From Glandiceps talaboti (lineage: Eukaryota; Hemichordata; Enteropneusta; Spengelidae): DNA of 60,000 nucleotides. Location: NCBI RefSeq assembly GCF_964340395.1, contig NC_135550.1:13732408-13792407 (forward strand). Direction: 5' to 3'. This document shows, in pieces, positions 11,389 to 24,068 of the stretch (position 1 is the stretch's first letter; each line of letters begins with the position of its first letter). The notes below the pieces were generated by a model. The model saw only the letters and a program-made list of their open reading frames with translations, searched no databases and was not told where the DNA came from. The translations under genes and the position numbers were made by a program.

Positions 11389-13931
11389 CTGTTGCACAAT
11401 TGAATTACTGTGAACTATCTCACTTCAAGTTACTTCTTCATCAAAACTCCAAAGGTATGACTCTCAAGCAATGAATTATGCGGGCTCTTGACTAAGCAGG
11501 GTATAATTGCATACTTAGTAATAACGTATATATAAATTATACATTATTCATGTGTATATTTAGTTAATGAATTCTTTTGAATCGAAAGTAAATTCCTTTC
11601 GTTCAACTCCATGGTGCGCTTCAATGATTTCACTGAATTGGGTTATTTCTACCGTAATTACACGGCCATGTGAGAACGTTTTAATATAACCATTTTTTTG
11701 TAAGTGTCCTGATGCAAGGTAATAAACCGGTGCATTTTTTAATAACTGAATTTAAAATGGCACATGCTTCAATTTAAATAAAGCTATTCGACCTGTAAGT
11801 GAAAATACTTGCATAAAATCATAATGAAACTATACTATACTAGTATTAGATGGAGTACAGGTACTGCAGCCAAACGTATCAGTTCAGCATGTGCCTCATT
11901 CATATGTAATGATTACAATTAACTTCTTTTTGAATGCCGAGTCAGTTTGTTTTGAGGAAGAGACAGAATTTGTAAATGATTAGTCATACAGCTGTGACTA
12001 CAAGCCAATCAGATAAAGACAAAATTGAAATATTATCTGAAACGTATTGACATATATATACATTCAGTAGAAATCGACATTATATTATTGATGTTTGTCA
12101 CAAACACCCTGTGTGTTACATGTAATGGTGTCTTGCCTTTCAGAGTGTCGTTATTTAACTTAAATAGATGGGATGTTATTGTAAATAAATATTTTCGCTA
12201 CTATCTATATAATGTGTGTTTGATATTGTTAAGCTTTTAGAGGATGTGACAAGTGTCGAGTTGCGTCAGCAAGACTTGACTTATCCTCGTGCCCGAGATA
12301 ACTGCCGTTCCCAAAGTTTATATAGCGCCTCCAACGGCCAAAAAACGTCCTCAGAAATGGGTCGAAGTTTAGAACTATGGCGACACACCATGTCTAAAAT
12401 CTGTCCGAGAACCCATGCTCCTTGGACATATAATAGCTGGACCTTCTGGATGTCCGAAGTAGGGGTTCCAAGTGATGAAAAAATGGCCCCTTTCTGCCTA
12501 ATGTCAGTGTAATATTAGTAGTAGTATATTTTTGTAGGAAAATCTCACTTCTCAAAAGTTACTTTCATGGGGATCATATCTTGCTCCTTGGCAATAAAAT
12601 AACATCCACTGTAATGAGAGTGCAACATTGCTTCATGATTTGTCCTTAAATTTAAATGAAATATACAAGAATAAAAGAAAGAGACATGGTGTGAGTAGAA
12701 TACATGTATTTTTTTTTTAATTTAGGACTTGATACTCTAAAAGTACAATAGTAAATACAAAGACTTTATGTGTTGTGTTGTCTGGTATCATCTCAACAGA
12801 AACTTGTATCTTGTTCACCTTGTCAAGTTCTATCATACGGTACACATAGCATAGTGCATACCAGCACCTCTAAAGCTTATTTGCACAATAGTAGCTCAGT
12901 AACATTACATATAGTATAACAAATGAAACAGTAAGTTTTTGAACAACTTATTAAAATGTGTACTTGTTACTGAAAATCATTGCTTAGGAGAAATAAGATA
13001 CAGGGTTATCTGAAAACTCAGTTCTACAAAGCATATATCGTCTTTCCTTAACCTCAAGTATCTAGTAGTAGTGTTGAAACTCACTTCAAAAAGAACTGTC
13101 TTATGAAAACTTAAGACAATCAGCCACCTCATATTCTTCACATCTTAAATTTGCACAACCTCAATAAACCTTAGAGAGATAACTATGTCATGTATACCAT
13201 ATGGCAAACTCTTAGAAAACATCTCAAAATTTCCATTCTACATATCACATATACCAGACAGTCACATATTTATTATTTGCATCAGATACATTAAATTTTG
13301 AAGAAAAAAAAACAATATAATTTCAGCTTGAACACTAAGTATGTAAATTGACCTGGACGGATTTTGGAAGTTCACTTGAATCACAGAGAGTTGCTTTTAC
13401 CAGTGAATTCCCCTACCTCATTTCATAAATTTAGTAAAACGTATAAGTAAAAGAGCATTTTTTTTCCCATTCAATTTTAGGGAGTTACTATAGCACATAC
13501 TAGAATATTGTTAGTCACTTGATTTAGTTTTGTAAGTCAACTTACTGACCACAGTTAAACACAATTTATCTTTACACTCAAATTTCATGATTTGTTTTCA
13601 TAGAGAAATGAAAATATACCAAACGCCTGATTCATATATCTCAAGTTCCACTAACATGTGTGGGGTAAATATCTCACTCAAAAGTTGGACAGTCTTGTAT
13701 GTACTACGATGTTTTGATAGACTCAATCAAACATCACATAAAGTACATATCACACCACAGGTTTCACTGGAAAGTATCACAAATACAGACTGACCTGTAA
13801 GTACATATGTTATAGTATTTAGTACAGTACATAGTACAACATCTACAAATATAAGTTTTGTTGATGCTTTCAGTACAACTTTTTGATGTCATTCTAATTG
13901 TTATACTACTACTACTACTACTACTACTACT

Positions 13932-14222
13932 CTGGCAATCGAGGTCTCTGTTTTAATACTAAGGTAGACAAAACTTATTGTCACGACATGTTGATATAAC
14001 CTATTGGTTTATTTGTACTCTCAATAGGGTGGCATTTCTGATGACTTCTATGATCTTAGAGAGTAGATTTTTTGGGGACTTCCAATATATACTATCTTGA
14101 TCACAGGGTGATTAGACTTTGCACAACAGAAGCACCACTATCACAATCTTGTGTCGTCTACCACATTGAATTACATAAGTGTGTTTGTGTCTATCTTAGT
14201 AAACCAAGGCCTTGGTTGCCAG
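13932..14222. mobile_element. Non-autonomous DNA element (MITE-like), copy B
   Basis: The ends are terminal inverted repeats: left CTGGCAATCGAGGTCT, and right CTGGCAACCAAGGCCT when read in reverse complement. Both continue into a conserved ACTAAG.TAGACA block. The element is flanked by (ACT)n at 13904-13931 and (AGT)n at 14223-14248, themselves inverted copies of one another. Its interior matches copy A in reverse. Confidence 0.85.
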
Positions 14223-16427
14223 AGTAGTAGTAGTAGTAGTAGTAGTACAAACATTACATAGCAAGATGGTCCAAAAATTCCTCCAGCTTTGACAGGGCTT
14301 GCAGAACTTTGCTGTTAATAGTATGAGAAGGATGTGATCATTACAATCCATCTTACGAAGCAGCTGATGAACATCTCTAAATAGTATGTGTCACCCTGTA
14401 TACATGCAGCAGTACTACAGCCCAATACAAGACAATACTGACCTCAAGAAATCTTTTTGTTTGTTGAATCACCAACAATACCTCATTATACTGAAAAAAC
14501 AAAGTGACTTCTCTGAAATACATACAATACTCTATTCACAAGAAGAGAATTGCTGAATTCAATACCGCTAATAAAAAGATTAAAGCACATTCATACTGAA
14601 CAATAGTACTGACAACAATGATTGAACCAAAATATACAAATATAGAGTCGAGAACCAAAACACTGTACAGTGCAGGGTACTTGGATTCCTGAAATAAAGT
14701 ATGCAGATATTTACATTCTAGTCAAATAATTGTCAACAGCAGAAATATCAATCTCTCTTCTGATATGGCACAATCTTTAAGATGTCTAATTCCTTGCATA
14801 AAATAGATTTTTTTTTCCTGTAGATTTTGTACATTTTTGATATCTGTGTTTCTCTATCTCCCATAAATTTCTGATTTTGCGCAAACTTTTTTGTATGCAT
14901 ATACCCCGTGTTATTGAGTTTCTCGGTCCTAATTCTTTTTAGAATCTGATTACTATTAACAATATTAAAAACTTGGTTCAAATACTGAACCCAAATATAC
15001 TTTCCTCAGAGGATGTTATGACATTTTCTTGTTTCGAGTTTCCTTTATATACAACTAATGACTTATTTTCATCCTAATTATCATAATATGTACATTTCGC
15101 CTTCCTGTTAGTTCAACAACTCTTCATATTAGCATTGCATTGTACAGTTTCTGGGTTCCCAACCAACAATACTCAGTTTATAAAATAGTGAATGAGTTCT
15201 CTTCTTATTTTTTTTTCAAGTAAAACATATTAATTTAAAATCATTATATTTACAGAAAGAATAACTGTACATAGACAATAAAATGTGGCACACGCCAGAA
15301 GTCAAAGTACAATATGAAATTTCACTAAAAAGAAAAGTTTACACCGAAATTTCAGTTACATATAATGAATGCTGTTAATATATCAACTGCATTCAATGTT
15401 TTGAGCACAGTGCCATTTGTCCATCGTTATTTATTTTTTAGTGGCAACATAACATCAAAGCAGTAATTCAAAAAGGTTAAATGTATTCCCAGTAAATAGT
15501 TAATAAAAACACAGAAACGTGTACCAATACGTTGCAGTGGTCATCTTATAAGCCGTGCATGCCATCAGATTGTATGTAGCCCATGTATTAAGACTTCCAT
15601 GTGATTCCAGTAGATTGCAGTATTTAGGTGAAACTTAGAGTGTTTACATGTTGCTGAAATTTAGCAGAACTGTCCCAGTCAGCCCCCATTCCTAGTATAC
15701 CAAAGCATATTACAGTATCCCTTGCATAACTGTAGTCTTTCTTTTTCATACTTTTATAAATGACGCATTAGACTACATCAAATTCTGTACTTATTATTGG
15801 TAACGAGTGTCTCTTATAAATGGTATTAGCTCCTATATAGTGTGTGATGGCATGGACATTGCACGGATTTCAATATATCCAACAAAATTATTGATATGTT
15901 TCCACCTAATTTTCACATCTCAGTGATAACTCGTGTGATTCCATTGAAACTTCATTCATGATATTTTACAACTTTCATATATCAAGAGAAAAGGCTTTCA
16001 CTGGAACTGTATTTTTCTTATGAATGCAAAGCAAGATAACATCACCATTATTCTGGTCTTGGTGTTTACATTGATTCCATTGACCCCAAAATTGTCATGA
16101 ACCAAAGATTGTTTTGAAAAGCAATCCTTACCTGAATATATCTAATATTGGATTACTTGAAGGAGTAGAGAAATCCTGATGTTAAAGCCCCAAGCATTAT
16201 ACATGTAATAATAAGACTGTTATTATTATGTTATTATTAGAACAAACCCAAACTTTGACTTCCTGGAGCGATTTTTTAAGCCTTTGTGGACGTGTGCTTG
16301 TTCAAGACACCTTGAAAGTACTAGTATATGTAACACAACACACAAGTTACATATGCTAGTTCTTGGCTACTACTTCCTGTGATAGGCAAGCTGGCAAATA
16401 AGAAAACCACTGCTTTATGATGGCCGG

Positions 16428-16453
16428 ATGGATGGATGGATGGATGGATGGAT
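16428..16453. repeat. (GGAT)n microsatellite
   Basis: Six or so perfect GGAT units. Confidence 0.9.
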
Positions 16454-16885
16454 ACACATACTTTTTCTTCTTCTAGTAGTAAATGTCTTGTTCACAAATA
16501 AAAAATATCACTTAACCTTTAAAAACAATCAATCTCTTTACAAAAATAGAGATACTCCTAAATTCTAGAATTTCAAAGATACATGATCTACACGTGATGA
16601 GAGAGTTCATTTTGTGAAATTTCTGCAGCACTGTTATTATGGAATAAGTTCTGCAACTTCTGACGTTACAAGTATCATTTTTTATAAACACAGAGTAAAT
16701 GTTCTTTCTTGACTGAATGTATGGTGTGTGCTGAGGTTGATTCATTCCAGTAATGGACGTTTTCAGTTATCATCATCTTTGTGTAACCTCACATCCCCAT
16801 GTTGCCGGGGTAACCATACTATCTTCATCCACCACGAAGCCTTTCCACCTTGTTGGGCGTCATCACAACTCCATTGTACAGTACT

Positions 16886-16969
16886 TTAGAAGCCACCTTT
16901 GCTTTTATCAATGGATGGAAGCTGATAATGTCCATACATATTTTTGGAATGGCTGTCATGATAACTAGC
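16886..16969 (-). CDS. MOK: MOK last exon and stop codon
   Basis: 27 codons and TAA, after acceptor TTTTGACAG. It ends [16 protein letters not shown]. The LPxI..KGG pattern matches the very end of human MOK (LPTIVRKGG), which confirms both the exon and the end of the gene. Confidence 0.93.
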   Translation of the reverse strand, partial: ASYHDSHSKNMYGHYQLPSIDKSKGGF

Positions 16970-18590
16970 CTGTCAAAAGAAAAAAAAAGAGAGAAATAAC
17001 TCAATAAAGCAGTCCAAAATAACCCACATCATAGAACTCTGCAAATCCTTAAAATTACACCAGGTTGAAAAAAAAAATAGAAGAAGACTGGTTGAAAATA
17101 TCATCAGCCTCAGCCTTGAAACACTTCATTTCCAAAAGGAGGCTAACAAAAGTATTACATGTATTAAAATAACTTTGACCTGTGCTGCTATACTCCTGAA
17201 TAGCACTCCTTGTGGCCAAACTTTACAATCTTTTGTCTTTTTACAACGAATACAGTGGTTTGACTAAGCAATAACTGAGCCTTTTCTTTTTGCTACATGC
17301 CAAGTTTATTACATGTTTAGACAAACTGCTTACCTTGCTGTGGTGATGGTGATGTTTAGTATAGTGTGAGTTTGTAATACTTGGTAGCATGTGCTGATGA
17401 TGCATTTTGGGAAAAGTTGTTGGAAATGAAGCTGTTGGAAACGTTGAATTGTGTAGTGTTGCAGCCTGGGACATCTTAGGAAAGAGAGAACCAGCATGCA
17501 TATTTTCATAGTCTGACAATTTCTTTGGCCTCCGCTATAAGTAAGAATGAAAATAATAGATTAGTATAAAATTGAGTTATTTTCTCAGTAACAATGACAT
17601 CACACTGTATACACTGAATAGTGAGTTACATGCAGGTAACCAGGATTTTTGCTAAAGTTGGTAAGTTAAAGTAGATAAACATATCTGAGTTCACTAGATA
17701 TTTTACCTTATGCAACAAAAATAATAATTGTGCGTTTCCGATAACATGGCCTCAAAAATAGGGTAGATAGGTTGGGATTTTATTTCATTTTATTTTATCT
17801 TTTTAATTGGTTTTATTTTGAAAAAATATTGCTTCAACCAAAAAAACAAACAAAATGTCAGTCAGAATACCACCTTCTGTGATAGTTTGATGAAATATGT
17901 ACAGACATCACTGGGGAAAGAAAACAGACATGCATGAAGGTCAAGAAAACAAAAAATTTTTTTTTAAATGTTTAGGGTAAGTGACTTACACTAGGGTTCT
18001 TGGATTATTGGAAACACACATTTTTTTGTATTTTGCCTTTAATAGTTGAAGTACAAGGAATCGAAATTTTTACAAGATTTCTCACCACTGTTATAGGGGT
18101 TGCTTACCAAACACTGTCACATTGCGTGATGTCATTGCTCTTGAATCAAATGAACCACAGGATGCTAATCTAGTCATGGTGTGTTGCTATGTTACCATGT
18201 TACTGATGGCTATGAGTCGGTCTAATACTAACAATAAAGTGATATTGTAAAGCCTTGTTTATCATCTAATCACTCTATAAAAATTTATCTATGTACTAGT
18301 AAGTTATTGTGTCTGTGTACTAGTGTAGGTGTGTGTGTGTGTGTGTGTGTATGTATGTGTGTGTGTGTGTGTGTGTGTTTGTGTGTGTATGTATGTATGT
18401 GTGTGTGCTTGTATGTATGTATGTATGTACGTACGTACGTATGTACGTACGTACGTACATACGTACATGCGCATGTGTGTGTGTGTTTGTATGTATGTAT
18501 GTATGTATGTATGTATGTATGTATGTATGTATGTACATACATACGTGTGTGAGTGTATGTATGTACGTACGTACGTACATGTGCATGCGC

Positions 18591-18626
<36 letters not shown>

Positions 18627-21600
18627 CACCAGCATGGTGTGGTATTTTTGTATGTGTGTATGTGTACATAATTGTACTTGCGTATGTACATAGATAGGTA
18701 GTACATGTACATAAACACTATGTATTTATGTATGCATGGTGTCGTATGTATGAGTGTTAATGTGGTATACATGTGTGTTACTGTACATTCATGATTTACA
18801 TCATAATTTGAGCAAACAGAGAGAAAACATTTGATAGTGTATCAGTATCTTACCCTTCTCCTGTGTCTATATGTCAGTTCTTTCTGTACATGTGTCTTCG
18901 GCATCTCAGTGTTGGCAGAACTTGGTCTGTCTTTGTTGTGGTCATCTACTTTGGTTGGCAGCTTAGCCATAGCTTGCACACGTTTATCAGCATCTCTGCA
19001 AAAAAAAACACACATACCGATTTTACTGTACTGAATGTTATGTATGTTACTGTACATATCAGCAACGCTTCCATCAGGTCAAATCACAAATTTCTAGAAA
19101 TAGAAAATGACAATATGTTGCAATAATTGCCAAATTTATCAAATACTAAAAACCGACATTATAGAAAGTATCTCTATCAAGCAAGTCTGCAAGCTATTCT
19201 TAGAAATCCGAAGACTGCCCTCTAGTGGCTGCTATCATACACGTACAAACAAGGCTTGTGATTACTTTACGACTGCCTTACTCTTTAATTTTATGTTTCT
19301 CATGGTCTTACCTCATATTTCTTTATTCTGGTGAAATTTAAAAAAAAAATTGACACCCACTACGACAGGATTAGAAAAAATAACGTCACTGGTTATCAGG
19401 TGGCAACCCCATGAAAATTATCATTTGGGGCTAAAATTCAGGAAATTTAATAAACATGTGGTTCAAAGTTTCCTTCTGCCTTTAAGTATCATTCCTTAAA
19501 AATATCACCAACATGTACTCATAAACTTACTTTTTTTTCAAACCGACCCATCATTTGGTGTTATGATTGGAAACGTTGCATTAATTGATTAAGTATATGC
19601 ACTGTTACAGACATATTCATATTACAATCTGAATATCATATAAATCATGTAACTAGTCAATATGGCATGTTTACAGTAGCACAACAAATAAAAGTGTCTT
19701 GTTGCTCAGCATAAAGGGAATTTTGGCACTTTGTTAGGCAAACGAACCCTGTTTTAACAGGCTAGAATGAATAGAAGTCATTGTGATAGAAGACTACAAA
19801 CGTAAGTAGGACTCAGTTACAGCGTTTGTCTAAGGCTACAGTGTTTCATCTCATGTGTGTAGGACTTACTGAGTGTGTCTAAGGCTACAGTGTCTCATCT
19901 AATGTGTGTGAAGTTTAGGTGGAGAAAACTGAGAAAACTATCAGCCTATAGTGTCTTGTCTAGTGTGTGTATAGTGACAGCTTGGATTGGGAAAAAACTG
20001 AACTACACTTAAAAGTTTGACTTAGGTGGAATACCCTGTCTGATGAGAGACTCTACACAACGTTTATGTACCTCAAACACACAGTAGCAACATTGTGATT
20101 TCAAACACAGTGATAAATTAAAATACCGTAATCTATATATGTCTGTTTACTATTGCTTTGTTTTTGTTTTTTTAAATTCCAATGTAAATAAACATGATTT
20201 TTATGATTTATAAACAAATGAATATATAAAGAAATTAAAAACATTAGAAAACATTACGTTATTTTCATGTTGATGTACGTATAACTTCTTGTAGCTGTAT
20301 TTTGCAAACATATCTGAAGAAGTATGGTTTTGATCTCACCTTAGCTCTTTGAAATAAGAATGCCTGAGAGCTTGCTTAGCGGATATCCTTCCATCTGGAT
20401 CATACGTACACAGCTGATAGATTAGATCTATACATTCCTTAGAGGCATGAGGCAATAGCCTTTCAATTCCTGTACCTTTCTTCTCTGGAAAATTGAAATT
20501 CATTCCTCTATTTTTACTGCAAGAAAGCAATGCCATAAATATTATCATTATTAACAACATTCATAGTATAAGGCTGTGTTTATACAACAGTTGTTTCAAA
20601 TCAAAAATGCTAATTTATAAAATGTTAGTATTGTTTTGCATTTTAATGTGCTTTCATATGTTTATACACTAGACCGACAAATATTTTTTACTGTTTACAC
20701 GGAAACAATATGGAACAATTTGAAAACGATGCTGGGTGCACATGTGGAAACATAACAACATGGTATGTTTAAGCATATGCGTAAGTACATTACTGAGGGA
20801 GTCATTCCTGAGGTCAAATATGTCCATTTTTGCATTTCAGTTGTTTACATGACTCCGTTTTTGAGTCTTTCTAATTTTGCACATTTACACCAACTCTGGT
20901 TTCGAATAAAAACATACTGTTTTGAGAACAATCCACTATCTGTGGTGTTTGTAAATTGTTGCATTTTCATGTGCATTTTAGTTGTCTCTGTGTAAACAGT
21001 AGGTGTAGCCGCAAAAAAAAAGTAATTGCGTTTCCATGACAAAATGTCATCATTTAAACACGGTCTAAATACCTTACAGGAAGGAAATGAAAAACAGAAC
21101 GATAATTAAATATTTACACTACAATACCTAACACTACAATGTTTACAGACGAATGATCTCAACACTGATTAGGTAATACTGAAAAACAGCTCACATATAA
21201 AAACTAATTTTCATTCCAAAGAAAATTCAAATATAATTGGCTGCAAGTGTGTAAATTTCTTCTCCTCAAATTATATTTCATAATTAAAATGGATATGAGA
21301 ACTGTGAATAATTTATGTGCTGTAATATTACTCTCTAGGACTCAAAGTTTATGAAAATGTCTTCATTTCCAGTAGACATATTGGTAGGACTACACAGCAG
21401 TTACACAATATCATGCTATTTAATTAAAAACAACTTTCTGTACTGTGTTATTTGGTAAAATACAAGTATATTATGCCATGCACGAGCCAAGCTGAACAAA
21501 AATATGGAATATATACTCTGGTCGTTCTATGTCATGGCAATGCACGTTTATGTCACAACAATGCGTGCCTACGTCACTGGTTATGCTGTGTTTGAAATAT

Positions 21601-22203
21601 TCGTCAAAAATGTTTAAAATTGCCATTACTGTCCCCAACTTTTCTTTGATATTACTCGCATTGGTAAAATTATGTTATTCTCCAATATTTTTCCCCATTC
21701 AGCCAGAAAATACTAAGACAAGATTTCCTTGGCTGAATGAAGAAAATTATTGGAGAATAACATCTAATTACTGGTACCCCTTCCTAGTACATTATTGAGT
21801 TAAAAAATAAGTAAACTTACTTCCTAAGTTTATTGAGGATAGTATTATCAGGAGTACCCATGACGTCATGAATCTTGGCTATCTGATCCACCTCATTGGA
21901 ACCAGGAAACAATGGATGCAAACTGAAAGAAGACAATACAACACAATGTCAAAACAGTGCATGTACACGTATGTGTCATTTCATGGAGTCATTCAAGCAT
22001 TGAAATTGTATAATTGAAGTGGCAGTTTAACACCATAAATCATAAAAATATGCACAACAGACACATATGCATGCATACATACATACATACATACACACAT
22101 ACATACATACATACATACATACATACACACATACATACATACATGCATGCATGCATACACACACACACAGACATACATACATACATACATACATACATAC
22201 ATA

Positions 22204-22247
<44 letters not shown>

Positions 22248-22350
22248 CACACACATACATACATACATATATATATACATACATACATACATGCATACAT
22301 ACATACATACATACATACATACATGCATACATACATACATACATACATAC

Positions 22351-22392
<42 letters not shown>

Positions 22393-22409
22393 CACGCACA
22401 CACGCACAC

Positions 22410-22469
<60 letters not shown>

Positions 22470-24018
22470 GTTTTAGCCAATATTCATTAGAATCTGTTGT
22501 TTACTTATTAAGCCTAAATTATTACCACAACATAATGATTACTAGAAACAGTTACTGTACACAATAAACATAATACACAGAATAATAGCCTACAAATGTC
22601 AAAAAAATGACCTTTCTATCTGCTACTTTTCATAACCCTTTCAAGTGAGCCGAGTATAAAAGGAAATTATAGTCTGGTGTACCATATAAAAGATTCAAAC
22701 TTAATATCTGTTTTACAAGGAAAGAAGATCAGAGATCATGACATTGGACACAGTTCTATTTTACATTCTAGATGTATGTGTAATTAAGAGAACGGTAACA
22801 GCTGGTAGTAGGACAGTAAACCACTCTGTAATTTCTTGAAGTTCTCTCTTTTGACCAAACAATGCTTCCATTATTGACTACACTCTATTTTCAATTTGTC
22901 TGATATTATGACCAAACAGGATCATTCCCATTTTATTTACTTAGTTTTATTTGATGTTGTTTTTTTCTTCAGTTCATAGTTCTTTTCATACATACAACAC
23001 ACATTATATTCCATGCATAAGCCAAAAATATGGAATATATACTCTGGTCATTCTATGTCATGACAACACGTGTCTATGTCAACGTGTGTCTATGTCACTA
23101 GTTCTACTGTGTACAAACGTTCAAAATTACCATTACTTTCCCCCATTATTCTCCAATATTTTTCCAGAAAATACTCATGACCTATGGGTTGTCACACAAA
23201 GGCCCCTTACACTCATACTTTCCTTGGCTGAACAAAGAAAAATATTGGGGAATATAAACATCTACAAGTCCTGTTATCTATGACTACCAAAAGACTAATA
23301 AATCATCTCTCATTGGTGATATTTTTATCAGTTATGTATCATTAATGACATCATCAACATAGTTTAGTTCATAAAGTAAACAATACTTTTGACAGAAACT
23401 GAATCACTAGTTTATTTCCATGCCACTCCAGTTGTCACATTCTACAGAGATATTTCAACATCAAAGTCTCATGACCACATGAAAAATTTGTTTGATATGA
23501 CTCACCTAAATTGTACTTTTCATGGAATTGCACTTCAACAGTTTGATAAGAAGATAAAACTCACCTCATGACTTCAAATATAACACAGCCCACACTCCAA
23601 AGGTCCATTTTATATGAGTAATATCCGTCAGTGAGAAGGCATTCGGGTGCACGGTACCACCTTGTTGATATGTACTCTGTGTACGGTGGTTTAGAAAAAA
23701 CACTTCTACACGAACCAAAATCTGCTAATTTTAATACTTCATCCTGGTGACATAATGGAAAAGGAAGATCTTAGTCAATATTAAAACATAATGTTTATAG
23801 TTTATCTTCGCCCTGATATGTATGTTGTAACAAGTTTAGATGTATGCACTATGTGTTATGTATTGCACCATACCAATAGATGACGCAAGTACTATGGGGG
23901 AAACTACAACCTAATCAGTATGCATATGGAATAAATCCTTGCAATACACTGTTGTAAATTTTTTTACACTGACTTTAGAAGTAGAAGCAGTGTTCACCAT
24001 GAAAATAATATTATTCAG

Positions 24019-24068
<50 letters not shown>

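Noticed and set aside
12216-12512. 98-codon plus-strand open frame
   Set aside because: No domain recognised. The sequence contains a TTTATATAGCGCC phrase typical of dispersed repeats, so it is probably repeat DNA.
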